A program made the translations under genes and the position numbers. A DNA stretch of 64,000 nt from Fallopia convolvulus. Lineage: Eukaryota; Streptophyta; Magnoliopsida; Caryophyllales; Polygonaceae. Below, in pieces: positions 24,875 through 35,545 of the stretch (position 1 is its first letter; every line of letters begins with the position of its first letter). The stretch is taken from assembly GCA_964016875.1 (NCBI GenBank), contig OZ024724.1, positions 34,805,786-34,869,785 of the forward strand, in the 5' to 3' direction. The notes below the pieces were generated by a model. It made no database searches. It saw nothing but the letters and a program-made list of their open reading frames with translations, and had not been told where the DNA came from.

Positions 24875-26068
24875 TGATACGTGATCGCCTCGGCTTACTC
24901 CTCAGAAACCTCGTATTTGACCACACAGGAACCCGATCTTGCCAGTAATTATGATTCAAACCTAGAAAAGCTCTCAAAGTAAGAAACTTGCGGTGCAAGT
25001 AACAACAGATCCGAAAAATTGAAATAATGAAACTGAATTGATAGGTTGAAGGAATCAACTTGATAGTTCAATTGGATTGGCTCTATCGCTAAATCCAATT
25101 GATTAACTAGTCTGATCATTAACAATCACAACTAGAATAATCTAATTGACTAAATCAACAAACCAATTAAACAACACAAGAGAGAGAGAAATCGAGAATA
25201 TGATGATGATGATCGATGATGATGAATCTCGAATGGCAAACACACAAACACAATTGTATTTTTGAGCCCAAGGACTAGATAAACCTTTCTTAGGGTTTAT
25301 CTAATCTCAAGTTGATTTTTATTGAATGAAAATGCAAAGTATAAATAGAGAATACAAAAGCTAATCCTTGGAGAGCAAGGCAACTAGGAGGCTGGCCCTA
25401 TAGATAGAAGATAGACTCTTATCTTGCTTCCAAAGATATAATAAAATATCTAATTAAATCTATCTAGATTTCCTTAAATAAAATAAATCATAGCTGATTT
25501 ATTTATTTAAGGAAACAACCTAACAAACTCAAAATATCTCTAACAAACTAAAAATATCTCTAACAACCAGGAGAGAGAAGATCAACCAACTAACATAAGC
25601 CTATTGACTGATTTCTCTACATTATTAAAATAAATAGAAATCGTTCATAATAAAATAAATAAGATATTTAAGATTCCCGTAAGACTTGAACAGCTCTCAG
25701 TAAAACCCAGTTTTCGGCCCTTTACTGTTGGATTCTGAATTTGATGTAAACTACAAAGTTGTAGAACGTTTAATTATCTTTCCAACGAGTACTTATCGGA
25801 ATTGAGATGAATTTTCTAGTTCAAGTTATGACCAGTTTACTGAGCACTGTTTTCCATTTGACGGACTTCTTACTTTCCGAACTTTTGTGACTTGATTCTC
25901 TTCCTTGCTGGCCTTGGACTCCATGGATGGATATTTTGAAGAGATAGTATCAAGTCCATGATCACCTCTTTAAATTTGAATGCTCTTGACCTTGGGAAAG
26001 GTCTCGGTCTTGACCTTCTAGACACCTTCTTTTCAACTTTAATCTTCATGGTCCTTTTATCGCTATCA
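24875..26068 (-). repeat. Element J left LTR (minus orientation)
   Basis: In minus orientation this LTR starts TGATAGCGATAAAAGG at 26,068, directly after the polypurine tract, and ends at 24,875. It contains stem-loop 1 (25,276-25,303), stem-loop 2 (25,069-25,101) and the last ~66 codons of the gag frame. Compared with the right LTR it lacks about 145 bp near 25,670 and has many substitutions in U3, so the two are different subfamily members. Confidence 0.85.
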
Positions 26069-26964
26069 TTCTCCCCCACTTGACCTCGAATCGTCCTCGA
26101 TTCGAAGTTGCATGTAAAATTAAGAGGAGAAAAATCTTGAAATGTTGGAAATACTATAGGCACCATGGTTAGTATAGAAGGTTTTGGAGCAAACATAGTT
26201 GATGGAAGACATTGAATCATCTCTTGGACATTAAGGCTCTCTTTGACAAAGACTTCATTTGGGAGATCCGTTTCTTCCTCCATGCTCGTCCCTTGAATGA
26301 TTTCTTCAGCTGGCACCTCCTCCTTCAAACCTTCCTCATCAATATGGCTTTGAAGATCACATAGGAGGTTACTTTCTTCTTTAGAGGTCTCTTGGCTATG
26401 TGGGGTTATAACTTTCTCTTCTTGAGTGAACATTCCTGGTTTTGGTGAGTCAGAAACTCCCAATTCCTGCAAAAAGGAGTTAGTATCTAAACCAATAGAA
26501 GAAGAGTTAAAATTGTACCTCATTTGACTAGAATTAGCCAAAGCCTCCTTAGTCAAGTCCAAAGACTCATACTTGTGATTCAAGGATCGGGTTGGAGCTC
26601 TCTTTTGGCAAGCAGGAGCACAAGCTTCCTTATAACGTCTATGCAACTTTTCATCAATTGTAACATAGATCTTTCGCATTACAAACTTCATTTGATCCCA
26701 TGTTGTAATTGGAATCAAGCCTTGACGTCTTCTAGATTGACATATCCATAACCAAAAGGAACGGGCAGAACCAACAAGGTAGTTAGTCACTCATGGAAGG
26801 ATATCCCATTCATCATAACCATAGTAGTCAAGGTAGTAATCAACAGCTCGCTCCCATGCCAAATAATCATTCGGCCCATACTCTCCAGAAAAAGGCTCAA
26901 TCTTTGGAGGTCTTTGTACCCTTGGAGTTGGTGGAATATCATGAACGGGATCACACCAATACAT
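25870..26964 (-). pseudogene. Element J gag-like protein with LTR-encoded tail, one nonsense codon
   Basis: From ATG at 26,964 the frame gives YWCDPVHDIPPTPRVQ, PPKIEPFSGEYGPNDYLAWE and DYYLDYYGYDEWDILP, then one TGA at about 26,790, then SARSFWLWICQSRRR and ITTWDQMKFVMRKIYV. This is the retrotransposon gag core. About 200 acidic residues follow, then the frame crosses the polypurine tract (VGEND) into the LTR and ends with a basic, proline-rich tail: PFPRSRAFKFKEVIMDLILS, HPWSPRPARKRIK. There is no protease, RT or integrase. Structure matches what has been called a TR-GAG element (LTRs plus gag only). With one nonsense codon it is almost intact. Confidence 0.8.
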
Positions 26965-27190
26965 CTTAATCCTGAAAACAAAGCAATAAAACGAGAGAGA
27001 GTAGTGTGTTCCAAAAGTAAATCACACAAGCAATACCACACCTTAATCAAGCCAAAACTTGCCTCAAAGCAATCCAATCAACTTAATTCAGTTTTTGGGC
27101 TGATTTGAGGGAGTAGAATGGGTAGATCACTTTTCTTTTCTGATTTCTCTACATTATTAAAATAAATAGAAATCGTTCATAATAAAATAA
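26965..27190 (-). other. Element J leader and LTR fragment at the inversion junction
   Basis: 26,965-27,137 is leader sequence shared with B and C, ending in the acceptor-like TTTTCAG at 26,972-26,978. 27,138-27,190 matches an internal piece of the left LTR (same text as 25,617-25,669), in the same orientation. The R, U5, primer site and early leader are missing. The fragment abuts the first base of the plus-oriented right LTR at 27,191. Confidence 0.75.
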
Positions 27191-28053
27191 TGATAGCGAT
27201 CAAAGGACCATGAAGAAGATGCTTGCAAAGAAGGTGTTTAAGAGGCCAAAACCAAGACCTTTCCCAAGGTCTCGAGCATTCAAGTTCAAGAATAAATTCA
27301 AGGACTTGATCTTATTTGTTGAAGATATTTATCAATGGCGTCCAAGGCCACCAAGGAAAAGGATGAAGTCTTCAAAGTTCGGAAAGTGAAGAAACCCGTC
27401 AAATAGAAAACAGTGCTCAGTAAACTGGTCATAACTTGGGATATAAAATTCATCTCAAGTCCGTTAAGTACTCGTTGGAAAGATAATTAAAAGTTCTACA
27501 ACTTTGTAGTTTACTTCAAATTCAGAATCCAACAGCAAAGGGCCGAAAACTGGGTTTTACTGAGAGCTGTTCATGTCTTACGGGAATCTTAAATTTCTAT
27601 CTTTATTTCTTTATTTAGAAACATGTATTAATTTGTCTCACTTTAGGGCTGAATTTAGTAAGTGACCGGGTGAGATGAATTGGTATATGGGTCAAAGTCA
27701 ACCCTTTGACTTGACCATTCTAAATTGAAGAAAATATCTTATTTATTTTATTATGAACAATTTCTATTATTTTAATAATGTAGAGAAATCAGCCAATAGG
27801 CTTATGTTAGTTGGTTGATCTTCTCTCTCCTGGTTGTTAGAGATATTTTTAGTTTGTTAGAGATATTTTAAGTTTGTTAGGATTATTTCCTTAAATAAAT
27901 AATTCAGCCATGATTTATTTATTTAAGGAAATCTAGTTAGATTTATTTAGATATTATTATATCTTGGGAAGCAAGCAAAGGAGACCCCTTCTCCCCTTCT
28001 AGGGCCGGCCAGCCTCTCTCCCTTGCTCCCCAAGTATTAGCTTTTGTATTCTC

Positions 28054-28061
28054 TATAAATA
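28054..28061 (+). promoter_or_regulatory. TATA box of J-family LTR
   Basis: TATAAATA, followed by AATAAA at 28,077 and stem-loop 1 at 28,097. The equivalent text is present in the B LTR near 29,518. Confidence 0.65.
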
Positions 28062-28096
28062 CTTTTCAGTTTCATTAATAAAAATCAGCTTGAGAT

Positions 28097-28124
28097 TAGA
28101 TAAACCCTAAGAAAGGTTTATCTA
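28097..28124 (+). other. LTR stem-loop 1 (R region, holds telo-box)
   Basis: Arms TAGATAAACC and GGTTTATCTA, 10 perfect pairs, loop CTAAGAAA. It lies 36 bases after TATAAATA and just after AATAAA. Equivalent hairpins: 25,276-25,303, 29,561-29,586, 33,127-33,154, 39,953-39,980, 49,495-49,520, 51,234-51,259, 63,932-63,959. The arm-loop border contains AAACCCTAA, the plant telo-box, in the J, G and C forms. Confidence 0.75.
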
Positions 28125-28300
28125 GTCCTTGGGCTCAAAAATAATTGTGTGTGTTTGCAATTTCGAAATTCTTCACCATCAGCATTCCGACTTCTTTCTC
28201 TCTTCATCTGAAATTCAATTGTGTTTGTTTAAGTTTGATTCATTGATTCATTCAATAGAGGTTGTTCTAGAATTGATTGTTAAAGATCGTTCTAGTTAAT

Positions 28301-28333
28301 CAATCAGATTTAGCGTTAGAGCCAATCTGATTG
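28301..28333 (+). other. LTR stem-loop 2 (U5 region, conserved 13-base loop)
   Basis: Arms CAATCAGATT and AATCTGATTG, 10 perfect pairs, loop TAGCGTTAGAGCC. Equivalents: 25,069-25,101, 29,763-29,787 (six core pairs), 32,913-32,945, 39,736-39,769, 49,671-49,703, 51,410-51,442, 63,727-63,759. The stems change in both arms, the loop hardly changes. Confidence 0.78.
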
Positions 28334-28530
28334 AACTATCAAAATTGAGTTTTTCAATCTATCAAATTCGGTTCTTTCAGATTCATTCAAATCAGTTTGG
28401 TTACTTCTTGTGCACGATTTCTCATATTGATTGCAAATTCAGGTTGAATCAAGGATTACTAGGCAAGATCGGGTTCTTGTGTGGTCAAATACGAGGTTTC
28501 TGAGGAGTAATCCGAGGCGATCACGTATCA

Positions 28531-29061
28531 ATGCACTTAGAGAGGAAATCAATGAAGTACATGGCCCATGCTGACAAGGGGCAAAAACAAGTGATCTTTG
28601 AAGAAGGTGATCTTGTTTGGGTGCATCTTAGGAAGGAAATGTTCCCAAATCAAAGGAAGAATAAGCTAGATCAGCGAGGAGATGGTCCATTTCAAGTCAT
28701 CAAGAGAATCGGCCCAAATGCATATCACATAGACATGCCTAGTGAGTATGGTGTCCATCCGACATTTAATGTGGATGATCTATCTCTTTATGTGCCAGAT
28801 ATTGATTCCGACATCGAATCAAAGATGATTCGAGCTCAAGTGGAGGAGAATGATGCAGTGAAGCCAGCGATGTCTCCTACCGACGTCGATGAGTTGATTC
28901 AAGTGCCTTCTGATGGACCAATCACAAGGAGTCGAGCTAAGAAGATTGCTCAAGGCACAACAGCAATCATGGTTCGATTGGCAGCTGTTCTTGAAGAGCC
29001 AAGCAAGACGAAGTGGGTCTCGTGCATTCGACATCAATTGAGCCCGGATTCCAGGGAATAA
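28531..29061 (+). pseudogene. Element B integrase C-terminus with LTR-encoded tail
   Basis: The coding text of B resumes at the duplicated ATGCA: KYMAHADKGQKQVIFEEGDL, RGDGPFQVIKRIGPNAYHID, HPTFNVDDLSLYVPD. This is the integrase C-terminal domain of a chromovirus. The frame passes the polypurine tract as QVEEN and continues 70 codons inside the LTR, including GPITRSRAKKIAQG, to a TAA at 29,059-29,061. A TRSRAK/TRARAK tail is typical of this group of plant polyproteins. The piece is open but cut off from the rest of pol by J. Confidence 0.88.
28838..28850 (+). promoter_or_regulatory. Polypurine tract of element B
   Basis: AAGTGGAGGAGAA directly before the LTR start TGATGCAGTG. It is the plus-strand primer site and also encodes QVEEN of the polyprotein. 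The same or near-identical tract lies in C (33,879-33,891, minus), J (26,069-26,081, minus) and I (50,465-50,477). Confidence 0.85.
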
Positions 29062-29986
29062 ATTATAAGGGCCGAAATTCACACTATTTCCTTATTTAGA
29101 AACATGTATTAGCTTGTCATACTTTAGGGCTGAATTTAGTAAGTGATCGGGTGAGATAAGTTGGTATATGGGTCAAAGTCAATCCTTTGACTTGACCAAT
29201 CTAAATAGTGGAAAATATCTCTTATTTTATTATTATAGGCGTGTTTCTTATTTTATGTAATGTAGAGAATTCAATCAATAGGCTGATGTTAGTTGGTTGA
29301 ATATTCTCACTCATGTTTGTTATAGATATTTTGAGTTTGTTAGGATTTTGCCTTAAATAAATAAATCAGCCATGATTTATTTTATTTAAGGAAATCTAGT
29401 TCGTTAAGCTCTTAGATATATTATTATATCTTGGGAAGCAAGACAAGGGGCCTAATCTATCTATTAGGACCGGCCACTTAGATGCCATGCTCTCCAAGTA
29501 AGACTCTTGTATTCTACTATAAATACTTTTCAGTTTGATTAATAAAAATCAGCTTGAGAGAGATTAAACCCAAATTGGTTTAATCTATCTCTTGGGCTCC
29601 AAAAAGTCTCGTGTTTGCTATTGCTTCCAAGTTCATTCAACTTGATCATCATCACCATCTCACGATCTCGATCTCTTCTCTCTTTGTTTCAAATCTAGTT
29701 TATTGTTTGATCAATTAGATTGTTCTCATCTTGATTATTAAAGATCAAACTAGTTAATCATTCGGATTTAGCGTTAGAGCCAATCCGTTTGAACTATCAA
29801 GTTGAATATCTCAATAATTCAGATCGGTTTCTGTCAATCAATTCTCGATTCAGTTTTGTTACTTGTTGTGCACATTTTTCACATTGATAAGAAATACAGG
29901 TTGGATTGATCGATACAAGGCAAGATTGGGACTTTATGGGTTCACTACGAGATTTCTAAGGAGGATTCCGAGGCAATCACATATCA
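28851..29986 (+). repeat. Element B 3' LTR
   Basis: Starts TGATGCAGTGAAGCC and ends CAATCACATATCA. It aligns along its length with C's LTRs. It holds a TATAAATA box near 29,518, AATAAA near 29,541, stem-loop 1 in its variant form at 29,561-29,586 and stem-loop 2 at 29,763-29,787. Right flank is the satellite, beginning CTAGA. Confidence 0.88.
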
Positions 29987-32716
29987 CTAGATGTCTTTAA
30001 AGTTCACTTGTTTTTTCTCCTTTTACCTTTAAAATTTGACTTGTGATCTAACATTCCATGCCAAGTGTTCGATGAAATGTCCATCTAAATGTCACTCCTA
30101 AATGTGGCATTCAGTTTCTACATGCGAATTTATGCTTTTATTCGATAAATCTTGATTTTGTAGTGCATAATATGCTTATTGGCTTGATACTATCCTCATT
30201 CTTTATGCTTATGCCAAGATGTCTTTAAAGTTCACTTGTTTTTTCTCCTTTTGCCTTTAAAATTCCATTTGTGATCTAACATAGCACGCCAAGTGTTCGA
30301 TGAAATGTCCATGTAAATGTCACTCCAAAATGTGGCATTCGGTTTCTAGGTTTGAATTTATGCTTTTTTTAGATACGTCTTGATTTTGTAGTGCATAATG
30401 TCCTGATTGGCTTGATACATACCATTCTTTATGCTTATGCCTAGATGTCTTTAAAGTTTACTTTTTTTTTCTCCTTTTGCCTTTAAAATGACTTGTAATC
30501 TAACATTGCATGCCAAGTGTTCGATGAAATGTCCATGTAAATGTCACTCCTAAATGTGGCGTTTGGTTTCTAAGTTCGAATTTATGCTTTTATTCGATCA
30601 AGCTTGATTTTGTAGTGCAGAATGTGCTTATTGGTTTGATACTATCCTCATTCTTTATGCTTATACCTAGATGTCTTTAAAGCTCACTTGTTTTACTCCT
30701 TTTGCCTTTAAAATGACTTGTGATCTAAAATTGCACGCCAAGTGTTCGATGAAATGTCCATGTAAATGTCACTCCTAAATGTGGCATTCGGTTTCTAGGT
30801 TTGAATTTATACTTTTATTCGATCGGTCTTGCATTTATAATGCAGAATGTGTTTATTGGCTTGATACTATCCTCGTTCTTTTTGCTTATGCCTAGATGTC
30901 TTTAAAGCTCACTTGTTTTTTCTCCTTTTGCCATTAAAATTTGACTTGTAATATAACATTGCACGCCAAGTGTTCGATGAAATGTTCACGTAAATTTCAC
31001 TCCTAAATGTAGCATTCAGTTTCTAGGTTCGAATTTATGCTTTTATTAGATACGTATTGATTTTGTAGTGCAGAATGTTCTTATTTGCTTGATAATATCC
31101 TCATTCTTTATGCTTATGCCTAGATGTCTTTAAAGTTCACTTGTTTTTTCTCCTTTTTCCTTTAAAATGACTTGTGATCTAACATTGCACGCCAAGTGTT
31201 AAATGAAAGGTCCATGTAAATGTCACTCCTAAATGTGGAATTCGGTTTCTATGTTTGAATTTATGCTTTTATTCGATACGTCTTGATTTTGTAGTGTAGA
31301 AGGTGCTTATTGTCTTGATACTATCCTCATTCTTTATGCTTATGCATAGATGTCTTTAAAGATCAATTATTTTTTCTCCTTTTGCCTCTAAAATGACTTG
31401 TGATCTAACATTGCACGCCAAATGTTCAATGAAATGTCCATGTAAAAATCACTCCTAAATGTGGCATTCGGAGATAGGTTCGAATTTTTGCTTTTATTGG
31501 ATTGGTCTTGATTTTGTAGTGTAGAATGTGCTTATTGGCTTGATACTATCCTCATTTTTAATGCTTATGCATTTATGTCTTTAACTATCACTTGTTTTTT
31601 CTCCTTTTTCCTTTAAAATGACTTGTGATCTAACATTGACTTGTGGTATTCGGTTTTTAGGTTCGAATATTCTCTTATTCGACCGGTCTTGATTTTGTAG
31701 TGCAAAATGTTATTATTGGCTTGATACTATCCTCATTCTTTATGCTTATGCCTAGATGTCTTTAAAGTTCACATGTTTTTTCTCCTTTTAGCTTAAAAAA
31801 TTTACTTATGATCTTACAATGCACGCCAAGTACTCGATGAAATGTCCATGTAAATGTCACTCCTAAATGTAGGATTTGGTTTCTAGGTTCGAATTTATGC
31901 TTTTTTAAGATACGTGTTGATTTTGTATTGTAGAATGTGCTTATTGGCTTGATACTATCCTCATTCTTTATGCTTATGCCTAGGTGTCTTTGAAGTTCAC
32001 TTATTTTTTCTCCTTTTGCCTTTAAAATGACTTGTGATCTAAAATTGCACGCCAAGTGTTCGATTAAATGTCCATGTAAATGTAGCTCCTATATGTTGCA
32101 TTCGGTTTTTAGGTTTGAATTTATACTTTTATTCGATCGGTCTTGCATTTATTGTGCAGAATGTGCTTATTGGCTTGATACTATCCTCATTCTTTATGCT
32201 TATGCATAGGTGTCTTTAAAGTTCACTTGTTTTTTCTCCTTTTGCCTTTATATTGACTTGTGTTTTAAAATTGCACGCCAAGTGTTCAATAAAATGCCAT
32301 GTAATTGTAACTCCTAAATGTGGCATTCGGTTTCTAGGTTCGAATTTATGCTGTTATTCGATATGTCTTGATTTTGTAGTGCAAAATGTTCTTATTTTCT
32401 TGATAATAACCTCATTCTTTATGCTTATGCCTAGATATCTTTAAAGTTCACTTGTTTTTTCTCCTTTTTCCTTTAAAATGACTTGTGATCTAACATTGCA
32501 CGCCAAGTGTTCAATGAAAGGTCCATGTAAATGTCACTCCTAAATGTGGAATTCTGTTTCTAGGCTGAATTTTATGCTTTTATTCGATCGGTCTTGATTT
32601 TGTAGTGTAGAAGGTGCTTATTGTCTTGATACTATCCTCATTCTTTATGCTTATTCGATCGGTCTTGTGATCTAACATTGCACGCCAAGTGTTCGATGAA
32701 ATGTCCATGTAAATAT
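29987..32716. repeat. 226-bp satellite array, block 1
   Basis: Tandem units with the landmark ATGTCTTTAAAG at 29,991, 30,219, 30,445, 30,671 and 30,896, giving spacings of 225-228 bp. Each unit also has CATTGCACGCCAAGTGTTCG, GAAATGTCCATGTAAATGTC, TGGCATTCGGTTTCTAGG and GGCTTGATACTATCCTC. About 12 units. A sub-variant alternates TTCGATCGGTCTTG with TTAGATACGTCTTG. One shortened junction is near 32,655. No coding potential: the open frames are chance. Confidence 0.95.
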
Positions 32717-33878
32717 TGATCCGTGACTTCCTCGGAATGCTCCTAATAATCTCGTATATGACCCAACAAGTCCCGATCTTGCCTTGTAACTTGATTTTCG
32801 ATCCTTTAAAACCTTCAAAGTTAGTAATTTGATGCGCAAGCGAAGATGATTTCGAAAGTAACTATGAACGAACACAAACAATTGATAAATTGAAACAATC
32901 AATTTAATAGTTCAATTAGATTGGCTCTAATGATAAATTTGATTGATTAATTAGATTGATCTTTAACAATTAAATCTAGAACAACCACAATTGACTAAGT
33001 GAATCAACCAAATCAAAGAAGCAAACAAAGAGATAGATCGATTGAGGAGAGAATGATGATCGAATGAGGCTGGTGATGTTTGAACTTGCAAGCATAAAAT
33101 TCACACGTGTTTTTGAGCCCAAGGACGAGATAAACCTTTGTTAGGGTTTATCTCATCTCAAGCTAATTTTATTAAACTGAAATTGCAAAGTATAAATAGT
33201 AGAATACAAGAGTCTTCCTTGGACAGCAAGGCACCCCATTGCCGGACCTAATAGATAAAGAGAGGCCCATGTCTTGCTTCCCATGATATAATAAAATATC
33301 TAAAGCTATAACAAACTAGATTCCCCTTAAATAAAAAAATCATGGCTGATTAAAATATTTCAGGAAAATATCCTAACAAACTCAAAATATCTTAAAGATA
33401 ACAAAAAAACATAGGAGAGAGATTATCAACCAACTAACATAAGCCTATTGATTGAAAATATCTCTAACAACTAACAAACACACGCCTATCATAATAAAAT
33501 AAACAAAACTGATATTTTCCATTTTTAGATTGGTCAAGTCAAAGAGTTGACTTTGACCAATGTTACAACTTATCTCACCCGGTCACTTACTAAATTCAGC
33601 CCTAAGGTGAGACAGGCTAATACATGTTTCTAAATAAGGAAATAGTGTGAAACTTCGGCCCATATTATTAATCCATTTAATTCGGGCTTAGTTGATGCCG
33701 AATGCACGAGACACATCTCGTCTTGCTTGACTCTTCAACAACAACTGCTAATCGAACTAAGATTGTTGTTGTGCCTTGAGAAATCTTCTTAGCTCGACTT
33801 CTTGTGATTGGTCCGTCAGAAGGCACTAGAATCAACTCATCGACGTCGGTAGGAGACATGGTTGGCTTCACTGCATCA
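32717..33878 (-). repeat. Element C 3' LTR
   Basis: In element sense it starts TGATGCAGTGAAGCC at 33,878 and ends AAGTCACGGATCA at 32,717. It has stem-loop 1 at 33,127-33,154, with the outer pair G-C instead of T-A, and stem-loop 2 at 32,913-32,945, here with two mismatches. The pol frame occupies its first 202 bases. Confidence 0.9.
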
Positions 33879-35545
33879 TTCTCCTCCACTTGAGCTCGAA
33901 TCGTCTCTGATTCGACATCGGAATCAAAATGTGGCACATAAAGAGATAGATCAGCCACATTAAATGTCGGATGGACACTATACTCACCAGGCATATCAAT
34001 TTCATAGGCATTAGGGCCGATTCTCCTGATGACTCGAAATGGTCCATCTCCACGCTCATCTAGCTTATTCTTCCTTTGGTGTGGGAACCTCTCCTTCCTA
34101 AGATGCACCCAAACAAGATCACCTTCTTCAAAGATCACTTGTTTTCGCCCCTTGTCAGCATGGGCCTTGTACTTCATTGATTTCCTCTCTAAGTGCATCT
34201 TGGTTCTCTTATGTAGCTTCTTCACAAACTCAGCCCTCTTGTCAACTTCAAAGCTTTCTTTTCCCTTGTATGGCTGAGGCATCAAATCCAATGGCATCCT
34301 TGGATTCAGCCCATAAACAACCTCAAAAGAGGTCATTTTTGTAGCTGAATGGATTGACATGTTATAAGCAAACTGCACAAAAGGCAAAACATCTTCCCAA
34401 CGTCTGAGGTTAGCTTTAAGCATAGTTCTAAGTAAAACCCCTAACGTTCTATTAATAACTTCAGTTTGCCCATCAGTTTGTGGATGACATGAGGTAGAAA
34501 ATAACAACTTAGTTCCCAACTTAGACCACAAACTTTTCCAAAAATAACTTAGAAACATAGTATCACGATCTGACACAATAGAACAAGGAATGTCATGCAA
34601 TATAACAACATCTCTAAAGAACAAATCAGCAATATGAACAACATCATCAGTCGTGTGACATGGAATAAAATGATCCAGTTTAGAAAAACGGTCTACTATA
34701 AAAAAAATAGAGTCTCTTCCTTTCCTAGTTCTAGGCAATCCAACAATGAAGTCCATGGAAATTTCCTCCCAAGGTGAACTAGGAATAGGCAAGGGTTGGT
34801 ACAAGCCATGAGGGTTTAGTCTAGATTTAGCTTTAGCACACCCAACACAACTTTTGACAAACCTAAGCACATAGTTACTCATTTTTGGCCAATAGTAGTG
34901 TTCTCTTAATCCTTCTAAAGTCTTCTCTAACCCTCTATGTCCTCTTGATTCATGAACCTCTTTAGTTAGAATCCTACATATACTAGATGAAGGTATGCAT
35001 AATTTTCCAACTTTAAAACAATAACCATCATCAATAAAGTAGATATCTATTTCTCCCCTAGACATGCAATTCTTATAAATTTCAGAAAAGTGAGGATCAC
35101 TAGCATACAACTCCTTAATCATTGCAAATTCAATGATTTTCACATCACATTGGTTCAAGAGAACATACCTGCGAGAAAGGGCGTCAGCTACCACATTCTC
35201 TTTGACTTTCTTATGCTTTACAACATAAGAAAAGGTCTCCATGAATTCAACCCATCTTGCATGTCGCCTATTGAGTCGGGATCGGCCTTTCAAATACTTC
35301 AAGGCCTCATGATTAGAATGAAAAACGAACTCCTTAGGCCTCAAATAATGAGACCAAGTCTTCAAAACCCTAATTAAAGCATACAGTTCTTTATCATATG
35401 TAGGGTAATTCAACTTAGCCCCACTAAGCTTTTCACTAAAGTAAGTTATGGGTTTCTTGTCTTGCAAGAGGACGCCTCCTATGCCATGGCCTGATGCATC
35501 CATCTCAATCTCGAATGCTTTGGAGAAATCAAGGAGTTGGAGCAC
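33677..35545 (-). pseudogene. Element C RNase H and integrase, 622 codons open
   Basis: RNase H: the EMDASGHGIGG aspartate, YPTYDKELYAL glutamate and VVADALSRR aspartate are present, but the third acidic position reads FHSNHEAL, asparagine for aspartate. Integrase: zinc-binding histidines and cysteines (EVHESRGHRG, CVGCAKAK), core residues ISMDFIVG, VSDRDTMF and PQTDGQTEVINR all kept, then the C-terminal GDGPFRVIRRIGPNAY. The frame crosses the polypurine tract (QVEEN) and adds about 66 codons inside the LTR with GPITRSRAKKISQG. An in-frame TAG at 35,546-35,548 separates this from RT. Integrase would insert the cDNA; by residues it could be functional if expressed. Confidence 0.9.

Larger units (their letters stand above)
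24875..28530. mobile_element. Element J: inserted retroelement with inverted LTRs
   Basis: Both outer ends are the same LTR end: the left edge begins TGATACGTGATCGCC and the right edge ends GGCGATCACGTATCA. The left LTR (24,875-26,068) is in minus orientation with its polypurine tract and gag inside. The right LTR (27,191-28,530) is in plus orientation. A perfect 5-bp duplication ATGCA flanks the whole unit (24,870-24,874 and 28,531-28,535), and the coding text of element B resumes exactly at the duplication. The unit therefore integrated as one piece, joined by two U5-type ends. Normal LTR elements have direct repeats with one U3 and one U5 end. Confidence 0.85.
27191..28530 (+). repeat. Element J right LTR (plus orientation)
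   Basis: Begins exactly at the U3 start (TGATAGCGATCAAAGG) and ends at the U5 end (CACGTATCA). It contains TATAAATA at 28,054-28,061, AATAAA at 28,077-28,082, stem-loop 1 at 28,097-28,124 and stem-loop 2 at 28,301-28,333. The first 199 bp encode the tail RPFPRSRAFKFK, QWRPRPPRKRMK, with a stop at 27,387-27,389, but no gag frame precedes it here. Confidence 0.85.
20561..29986 (+). mobile_element. Element B: 5'-truncated chromovirus with nested insertion J
   Basis: The element reads leader, gag, protease, RT, RNase H, integrase C-terminus and 3' LTR on the plus strand. It is the same family as element C (same leader, same protein text, similar LTR). The 5' LTR and primer site are missing: homology to C's leader begins at about 20,561, directly against element A. 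Most of the integrase has been deleted and element J is inserted at 24,875. I place it near the CRM clade because the polyprotein runs into the 3' LTR and ends in a TRSRAK-type tail; the clade call is provisional. Its right flank is CTAGA in the satellite; the matching left copy is lost. Confidence 0.9.

Noticed and set aside
24875..28530. Element J as a DNA transposon with long terminal inverted repeats
   Set aside because: The ends are LTRs of a family seen elsewhere (G, and relatives B/C/I), with TATA, polypurine tract and gag inside; no transposase frame, and the 5-bp duplication fits retroviral-type integration.
24875..28530. Element J as two independent insertions side by side
   Set aside because: Both outer ends are exact U5 ends with the same ATGCA flank, and the coding text of B resumes exactly; independent events would need a coincident duplication and a precise deletion.
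31762..32444. Short frames within the 226-bp satellite as genes
   Set aside because: They occur at monomer-length spacing, carry no domain and vary between monomers.
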